Shown here in pieces: positions 1 through 7,000 of a stretch of DNA of 10,726 bases. Every line of letters begins with the position of its first letter. The first letter of the stretch is position 1. A model generated the notes under the pieces. It saw only the letters and a list, made by a program, of their open reading frames with translations, did no database searches and was not told the origin of the DNA. Both the position numbers and the translations under genes were made by a program. The DNA lies in NCBI GenBank assembly GCA_028565715.1, contig JAOXYC010228237.1, forward strand, positions 1-10,726, written 5' to 3'. Origin of the DNA: Phoronis pallida (Eukaryota; Phoronida; Phoronidae).

Positions 1-71
1 GTATCGATAATCGATAATCGACGGGTAATTAATCGATTTTCGGTTCGATTCGATTAATCGTCCCACCCCTA
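1..71 (-). mobile_element. End fragment of a hAT-like DNA transposon
   Basis: Read on the minus strand from 71, the segment begins TAGGGGTGGGACGATTAATC and continues into repeated ATCGATT/TCGATAA motifs. Termini starting (C/T)AGGGGTG followed by ATCGAT-rich subterminal repeats are typical of hAT-family elements and their short derivatives in animals. Only one end is present, because the window starts inside the element. The expected 8-bp target duplication cannot be tested; its local copy would be the bases just after 71. The family call is inference from terminus style; no transposase is visible. Confidence 0.55.
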
Positions 72-359
72 CTTATGCATTTTTAAGGAAAATGTATCAC
101 ACTTTCAGACGATAATCACATGTAACCATGCTGAATAAATAAAGTTTCCAGGAAAATGACTTTCTAATGATTTTTGTGGAATTACTAATTGATTACTTTT
201 ATGGTTGACTTAGTGTGGTTTTCTAGTTGAACCCGGTATGAAATGAATATATTCATGTATGAAATGTCAGCTGATGAATATGGTATGGGTGTATACCAGA
301 CTTATTGATCCTACACATCGTCACTACTAAAGGTAGACCCTGCTACAGCCTGATTTCAT
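72..359. other. Intergenic or upstream sequence, nothing recognised
   Basis: AT-rich sequence between the transposon end and the CCAAT-rich block. It contains an AATAAA near 135 that could serve as a polyadenylation signal, but no coding sequence precedes it in the window. It also has a 10-bp direct repeat GTATGAAATG (about 237 and 257). No gene or RNA is supported. Confidence 0.4.
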
Positions 360-606
360 CTCGGCCGCATTGGCTATTGGATCGGCCATCATGGCAAATT
401 TGATTGGACAGGATTTCATCGCTACGATTACATTCTTTGATGCCCCGTTTTCATACATGTGCATAGCGATAGCGTGACGTACTTCCTACAAGAACTGTGC
501 AATCCAGTGGCCAATCAGAACCGAGTATTTCAGAGTTCCGGTTTAGGCTGTACCTACGGGCTTACATGACAACCGGTTCTCAAAGAATGTAACCGTAGGG
601 AACCAG
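360..606 (+). promoter_or_regulatory. Candidate CCAAT/CpG promoter and 5' non-coding exon
   Basis: This block is richer in G+C and CpG than its surroundings. It has three reverse CCAAT boxes (ATTGG at 369-373, 376-380, 403-407) and a forward CCAATCAG at 511-518. It also has a palindromic GCCATCATGGC at 385-395, and a CRE-like TGACGT at 475-480 directly followed by an ETS-like ACTTCC at 481-486. A possible splice donor (CCAG then GTTAGT) lies near 606. Clustered NF-Y, CRE and ETS-type sites are usual in TATA-less housekeeping promoters, and mammalian MGAT5 is known to respond to Ets factors. Assignment to this MGAT5 gene, rather than to a gene off the left edge, is inference. Confidence 0.35.
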
Positions 607-617
607 GTTAGTCTATA

Positions 618-1314
618 GAGAGGTTTGGCAACACGTTATAACGCAAACGTGAACGTGTAGCTTTGTTGAGATTACACGTTCACGTTTGTGCTCAAATTTT
701 GTGTTTGGCATCACAACCTAAAAGTGTAAAAAGTAGATGGATTTCATCAAGTATGCAATGTTTGGAAAGGATGATTTTTTTATGTGAGGGAGCGTAAGAA
801 AAGACAGTAGAGTAAATAGCATAGAATAGAATAGAAAAATTATTATATTTCTCCAAATACAAGTAAATACAACCAAATAAATCGAAAAGAAAAAAGGTCA
901 TATAGACTAGTGTCTGAGTTGGGAGATAAATATTCATTTTACACCCTGTGGTTAATGTCGAGTGAAAATGCAACTCAAGCAGAATTGTTTTACAATGTTC
1001 TGGTTGCCTTTTCAAGTTAAAATCGTCAACGTGAAGGTGGTCTTGCAAAAGAGGTTATATTTCAAACATTTTACAAACAAAGACATTTTTTTAGATAATT
1101 GAATAGTAATTCTATCTACCAATATGAAAAACGTGACTTGTATGAACTGTCTTTACAGTGAAATCGGCATACAAAGTACACGTTTAGCCATACGTGAAAA
1201 AGGCTGTCTACACATTCAGAACGTGAGCGAAAAACTTGAGTGAACTTGAAAAAGTTAGACAAAGTTGCGTCACAATAGGTTCGTTCACGTACGATACATG
1301 TAGCCAAACCTCTC
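618..1314. mobile_element. 697-bp non-autonomous TIR element with TA target duplication
   Basis: The ends are perfect 12-bp inverted repeats: GAGAGGTTTGGC at 618-629 and its complement at 1303-1314. Both are flanked by TA (616-617 and 1315-1316), the duplication expected of Tc1/mariner-like transposition. Similarity continues inward with ACA/CGTGAA subterminal motifs. An internal hairpin (644-659 with 673-688, 16 bp perfect, 13-base spacer) lies at the left end, and further GTTCACGT/ACGTGAA copies lie near the right end. The interior is AT-rich and has no recognisable transposase, so this is a MITE-like deletion derivative mobilised in trans. Small open frames inside it, such as minus-strand 692-1048, have no recognisable protein character. 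Confidence 0.8.
644..688. repeat. Perfect 16-bp hairpin inside the TIR element
   Basis: The arms 644-659 (beginning CAAACGTGAACG) and 673-688 are exact inverted copies around a 13-base spacer. The CGTGAACGT motif recurs near the other end of the element. This position is where subterminal transposase-binding repeats are usually found; that role is inferred. Confidence 0.7.
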
Positions 1315-1316
1315 TA

Positions 1317-2099
1317 TTGACACTCTTAGTCTTCTACTGATGTGTGACTATCTATTGTTCATGAAAAATTCAGCAGTGAATAATAGCCTTTTGAAAGGAT
1401 TCTTTATAGATCCATATAGTACAAACTTTTTGTTTGTGGTTTACCCAAGTAGGTCAGGAGACTTTTTTGTTTGAAAATTGATTTATATCAAGACCATTTC
1501 TGTGAAGGCTTTTATGGAATATGCTTGGCACATTGAACACCTTAATTCTCTTTTAAATGAACTGTAGTTTCCACAGTCAAAATTTTATAATTGTACGCTT
1601 AATCGGGACGTTTGCCTTTATTGGGTAAGTTTTTAGACTGAACTGGATCCTGAAAAATCAAGTTCTTTGCGCCCGAGTCTAAATGTTCAAAGTGAGTTAG
1701 GGACTCATTGATTGGAAGATAAAATTATTGTTTTTTCTCAATTAAGAATTAAGCGGAATACACAACAACCTTCATAAATTTTTTGGCCAATAAGATTTTT
1801 TGAAAAAAATCAGGTCCTTGAAATTTAAAATATTGATCAAATGGTTAAATGCTTTTAAAAATGCATTAAGCCTCATTCATGGCCATAAATGTCTAAAAGA
1901 GATTGCAGTGAAAAAACTGTGCATATTTAGAACTGCATGCACCAAATTAATTTGAATGCATTCCTCAGTGCCTTTCCAAGCCTTAAAGTAAAATAACTAT
2001 GGTTGGAGCAACACAAGTTAAATTTCATTTTTTTCTACAATATTCATTGATTAGAGTACAATATATACAGCAAATTTCATCAAAGACCTTATGTAATTG
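1317..2099. other. AT-rich upstream sequence, nothing recognised
   Basis: About 780 bases with frequent stops in all frames, A/T runs and no convincing exon, inverted repeat or promoter cluster. It is probably first intron if transcription starts at the 360-606 block, or distal upstream sequence if it starts at about 2100-2400. Confidence 0.4.
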
Positions 2100-2418
2100 A
2101 TAAGACGGCCAACTCTCGCGATTACTGCGTGCATCGATTTTTAGTTCTTGTCCGTGCAATTGCATGTGTCGATTTTACTAATCTTGGTACTTGACTTATC
2201 AAATAATTGCCATCCCCAGCAATATTTCGTCAATTATTTCGCAAGTTATTGCAGCTCAAAGTTGTCCGATCCTCCTTTGTTTTCTCCTCACCGTCCAATA
2301 GGTACCGCTAGTAGCGCCAAGTCTGTTGTAAGCAAAACGCGCGCACACGCCTTTTACACGGCAACATTGTAGAGTTGACCAGTCTCTATATTTACGGTCT
2401 CTGATTTCACTGCAATAT
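2100..2418 (+). promoter_or_regulatory. Candidate promoter and 5' non-coding exon ending at 2418
   Basis: A local island with CpG dinucleotides (CTCGCGA near 2115, ACGCGCGCACACGCC near 2337) and a CCAAT box near 2294 sits in otherwise CpG-poor DNA. It ends in a strong splice donor, AT then GTAAGTAC, with the intron starting at 2419. The first coding exon (3947) opens with an acceptor only ten bases before its ATG, so at least one upstream non-coding exon must exist. This is a good candidate. The 74-residue frame from 2148 has no recognisable family features and is not called as a gene. Confidence 0.4.
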
Positions 2419-2424
2419 GTAAGT

Positions 2425-3189
2425 ACTTTTATGGTCACGGATAAGGCTTATTTGCATCTTTAAATAAATTAACATATCAATGTGACTTGATGTGGCATGT
2501 TTTTTGTGAAATTGTACTATCTATAAAGTTCACAGACAAGTTGTCACCAATACTACAGACTGGTACTGAAACAGCTTTATATATTGTTTTATTCAACACA
2601 GGCCGGGAGTCATTCTGTCACATACGGTAACCTCTTTTTCTGCATAAAATAAGCTTGAAAGTCGCCACATGGATGTTCGAAATATGCTTGGTAGACTGTT
2701 GGACCGACTCATCACTGAATTCTGTTCCCATATTTTTCCATATTCTTATTTTATTCTCATGTCTAGATCAACTACAAATGCAGCCTGATGTCAGTCAGAG
2801 AGGTGCTTTATGACAATCAGTCGTTAAATAAGGAATTAAAAATCAAAATCGGCCCCACTCGCGGTGACCAAAAGTCATAACACATCCAAATACATCAAAA
2901 TTGCTTCTGCAGGGGATTCCTTCTAAATAGACGGAATTTCAGCCCCTTCGACTCAGGTTGAGGGACTGTATCAACTGCGGGGGGTCTTCCATTTTTTTAC
3001 CGAAAGTAGGAGACTGTGTTTCAGCAGAGTGACGTAATCAGCATATACTTAGTAGCAATACACGATAATCGCGTAGGGAGTTACAGACCATCATTTGAGA
3101 TGGGCTGTGGGAGACACTAGGATTAATTGATCACTGCAGATCGTGAAGTCTCCAACATTATTGCATATTAAAGCTGGACAAGCAGTGTG
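2425..3189. other. Probable 5' intron sequence, nothing recognised
   Basis: AT-rich non-coding sequence lying between two candidate 5' exons. I saw no inverted repeat, coding segment or RNA motif that I could support. Confidence 0.4.
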
Positions 3190-3195
3190 GGTACT

Positions 3196-3205
3196 TATAT
3201 AAATA
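3196..3205 (+). promoter_or_regulatory. TATA-box-like site before an alternative 5' exon
   Basis: TATATAAATA followed by a G run is a close match to the TATA consensus. Transcription about 30 bases downstream would give a non-coding exon ending at 3441, where a good donor (AT then GTAAGTCAG) is present, and this could splice to the acceptor at 3946. There is no supporting initiator or CCAAT cluster, and TATA-like words are common in AT-rich DNA, so this is a weak call. Confidence 0.25.
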
Positions 3206-3956
3206 GGGGCTTGTATGGGGGAATCATGGCGATATTATTGTCAAAAACAACAAGGAACTTAATCTAATTACATAATAATGCATGTGCAGCTCTCTGGTGA
3301 ATTATTCTATGCTGGTTATAAATATGGTAATTATCGACTGTTGAATTATGACGATGTTTGATCTATTCATGAATATAATGTTCAGATCAAGAAAAGATCA
3401 CATCATATTAATACCATCCAGAAGTTACCAGCAGTCAATATGTAAGTCAGACTAAAAATTCTTTTAGGAATGACTAAGTATATTTTAAAATTGATTTAAA
3501 GACCGTTGTTCAACAATATCTTATGATCATTGGTGTTTTGAACAGTCCCCATTGGTTAATTTTTATGCGACCACATACATTATATGTTCTAACAACAGGT
3601 GTGCCCCCTGTAGGCTGTTTGGTTTTTGTGTGTTATCTGTGTACATATTTGGTTTTCGTTCAATAACTCTAGAATGCTTTGACGAATTTTGATGAAGAAG
3701 GCGGCTGCTCTCGATTTCTGTCATGTTCGGACTACATGGTATAGGCTTTATCATTGTTCAATATGCAATGCCATGGGCGCATATCAATTGCGTAGCTGAC
3801 TTGTTATTGTTTTTGATTCAAATGATTCTTTTTGTAACATCCTTCAGCAATCAAAAGTTATTTTAAACTTAAAACACTGGTTAAGTTTTTTAAGGAACTG
3901 AACCCAGAAGTACCATTTTGATAACAATGAAATCATTGTTTTTCAGTGCCTCTGCC

Positions 3957-4088
3957 ATGGCTGCTCGAAGACTATTGAGGTGTCGTAATGCATCGTTTCT
4001 CCTTTTCGTTGGTTTTGTGGCTACCGTGTGGTTGATGAACTTAGCCGTCATGTATCATGACAGAAATAAATCTAGCGATGTCATCAGG
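3957..4088 (+). CDS. MGAT5: MGAT5 coding exon 1: cytosolic tail and signal-anchor
   Basis: It encodes residues 1-44. The exon begins at 3947 after the acceptor TTTTTCAG. Its first ATG (3957) sits in GCCATGG, an ideal vertebrate-style start context, so I chose it over the upstream frame, which is intronic. A basic tail (R4, R5, R8, R10) precedes a roughly 20-residue hydrophobic stretch (SFLLFVGF... to about residue 33), giving type II Golgi topology. The sequence in this exon is poorly conserved, as is normal for this tail. The donor is AGG then GTAAGG at 4089, phase 0. Confidence 0.88.
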
Positions 4089-7000
4089 GTAAGGAATAAA
4101 GTGGTACCATAATATCTCTTATTAGTGCCCATGTCGGGGGCCCTCACTGACCTGATTTTGGGATTATGACAAGGCCTTCAAATTTATTCTCCCGAGGTTG
4201 GCTCATATAATTTGCATCAAATACTTGTGTTTTGCGTACAGGACGCATACTTGGTATAGCGTGCTAAATATTAAACGAGATAGAGATGATGAAAGAATTG
4301 TCTCCTGTTTTAATGACCAGTCTAAACATGAATTCACTGACTTACTAGCAGACTGAGATCCATTTGGCCCCTGTGTTTTTTGTCCACATCAAATATTCAC
4401 AGAAATTTCAGCCCTCACAATGCGCGTTTGATGCTACATCATTGGAAAATACCTAATACCCATTGTGTGTGCCCAGCTATAGACCACAAGACTACAGTCT
4501 ATGGCATCAACATGTTTTTACGTAGCTTTAATGAGTTTTGTAAAATGCATTTTATGTCTGTTTTTTTTCATGCAAATTGATGCTTCTAAAATCAAACCTT
4601 TTAATACCTTCATCCTCTAGAAAAATCAATACTAAAGAACCAAATAATAGACTTTCTAAGCTGAAGTCAGCAAAGACTGTCCATAGTTATCTACTTCGAT
4701 TTGAAAATGAAAGTAGTATATTCTGCTTATGGGAAAGATTTTGTTTTTATGTCAAATTACACATTTACAGATCAGTTATAACAAAAAATATTGGTACAAG
4801 TCAAAGAATATGGTCCCTCGTTCATTGGCGTTATTCAGTCAATGTGTTTCCAATGACAAGATAACGGTAGTTTTACGAGGAACCACAATATTTGACTTGT
4901 ACCAAAATATTTTCTAGGGTGATATTCTTACCCTCAGTCGTCAGTATGTAAGAACATTAGCCAGAGAGACGGATGATGTTGTTGATGGTCCTTATGCAGG
5001 GAGGTTCACTGGCTTTGGTAAGTAAAAACACTTCAAATTGATGAAAACTTTTGCATTGCAGTTTGTCAGTAAGTCATCAGATTCATTATATATTGTCAAC
5101 ATGTTTGGAGATGTACGAACAATTGAACAATGCAGAGCGTTTATATCATGGAGACAACATTAAGATGAATTTGAAGAAAAACACAGTCAAATATGTTCAG
5201 GTCCATGTCGACGTTTCGGTTTATTCGGCAACCATCATCACCATTAATGCTGTTATTTTACTGATGATGGTTGCTGAATAAACAAAAACGTCGACATGGA
5301 CCTGAACATTATTTGTGTTTTTCTTCAAATTCAGCTGAATTGAATTTCAAATTGTAACTAAAATAATTTTTTTGTTTAATTCACAAAATGAAGCAAATGT
5401 ATTTGGCATAAAATAGGAAATTGACATAATCCATGGCAACTTTTCAGAAGTGATCACCTCGTAGAGTAATTAATATGTTCTTAATTGGTTCAAGCATTCT
5501 CCTAGGGGTCAAAGTAAAGAAATGTGTTTTGTATTGGGAAATACATCTCATTCTATTGTCTGGGGATCAAGAGACTAATCGGGTTTTAGGTTTTGCCAGC
5601 GGATCTGAGGGTGTGTAATACAGGCGCATTGTAAATTGAAAAACTACTGTAAATATCAACCTATTATAATCTCATGCTTTCATTTCGTTCAGATTTAAAG
5701 AAAACCTTAGCGGTACTACTAGACAATATCATGACGAAGGTTGATCGACTGGAGAACCAGGTCTCGAATCTAACGACCAATGTCAGTATGCTCACTCAGG
5801 CTCTTCAACTGAAAGAAGAGAATCCGTCACTGTCCCTGCCACGCTTGGCTAGTTACACAATCACAGACGATGGGGCCAGAGATACTGGGGTGTTAGTCAA
5901 TGCACAGAGTAAGTCAGTCTCATATCCCAGGCATGCGCAATCTAATTATCGGTTATCAGCTAACAATATTCGACGAGGGGGCGCTTTGTTGTCACTTGAT
6001 TTTTCACCCACATTCTTCGCCATCTTTTGGTTTTCAATTAGTGTTGCCCAATATTGACCAAGGGTTTGCATAAATCCCTAAGAATATCTTGAAAAACTTC
6101 CAAGGTATTGTGATGGGCACGCCCTCCGACGGTCGATCGCTGGCGCCAAATAATAGACCCGTCCACTGTTCTCCCTTGACTTTTTACTTAGACTCTACCG
6201 CGGCTATATAAACACACACTATTCGCGGCAGATTCGCGATGTCTGGGTTTCGAGCCTATTCTCCGCTTCATTTCTACTAAACTCTTCTTTTCATATCTTT
6301 AATCTTTCAAGTGTATAAATGATGTCTGACGTATTGTAAGTGTGCTTGGTTTGTGAATAGACTTATTTTATTGTTTTATCGCTAGTTTTCTTTACTGTGA
6401 ACCTGATCTGATAGTGATCGTCTTTTAGCGTCTTTTCGAGTTTCATAACGGCAACGAATTATACTATTAAATCCCTATACTATTTCCCGTCACAGTATAT
6501 TATATAGGAAGAACACACACCTTGAATGACATGTGACACAACTACGGATGAAAGGTTAGATGGGGTCATTAATTAATAAACAATGATAAGGTACAATTTT
6601 AGGGAAAAATATTGTTATCAAAAATATTTATCCATTATGAGAAAAAGGTTTTAGCGCATACACCGATGGATCTGGGCACAATTACATTGTTTTTTCTCTC
6701 CCCAGAGTTGATCACGGGCGACATTCCAGACTGTTCCATACCAATGTACAGTGAAGTGCAGTTCCCATCATGTAAAGGGAAAATAGACGTAAGTTTTCTT
6801 GTTTCATAAAACATTTTCACATCAGATTTTGGCACTCATGTAACTGGATACTTTTTGTACCAGAAAACCAAAATCTTATAATCTAATAATTTATATTTTG
6901 TCACCTCCATGTATTTTAATTTTTACCACCCATACAGCTTAATCAAAGCTGCCTACCATTATATACTAGTAAGATACTAGTTAGATACTAGTTAGATACT

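Larger units (their letters stand above)
5909..6705 (+). other. Intron between coding exons 3 and 4
   Basis: A 797-nt GT-AG intron, phase 1. The solo LTR occupies nearly half of it. The remaining sequence (5909-6104 and 6499-6705) holds nothing else I can identify. Confidence 0.85.

Noticed and set aside
692-1048. 118-residue minus-strand open frame
   Set aside because: It lies entirely inside the TIR element, reads through AT-rich repeat sequence and shows no domain, transposase motif or plausible splice context.
2148-2372. 74-residue frame as a small gene upstream
   Set aside because: It has no recognisable features; it lies in a CpG-rich block better explained as promoter or 5' non-coding exon.
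3918-3956. Upstream extension of the first coding exon frame
   Set aside because: This stretch precedes and contains the TTTTTCAG acceptor and has no upstream in-frame ATG in good context; the ATG at 3957 in GCCATGG is far better.
4577-4917. Overlapping open frames before coding exon 2
   Set aside because: They run into the inverted repeat and end at the splice acceptor, with no family similarity.
5051-5281. 76-residue open frame
   Set aside because: It is intronic and reads through the left arm and loop of the fold-back repeat.
5909-6057. Continuation of the coding exon 3 frame to 6057 as an alternative C-terminus
   Set aside because: It follows a near-perfect donor (GTAAGT), loses family similarity at once, and the next exons fit phase 1 from 5908. 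Intron retention cannot be excluded, but nothing supports it.
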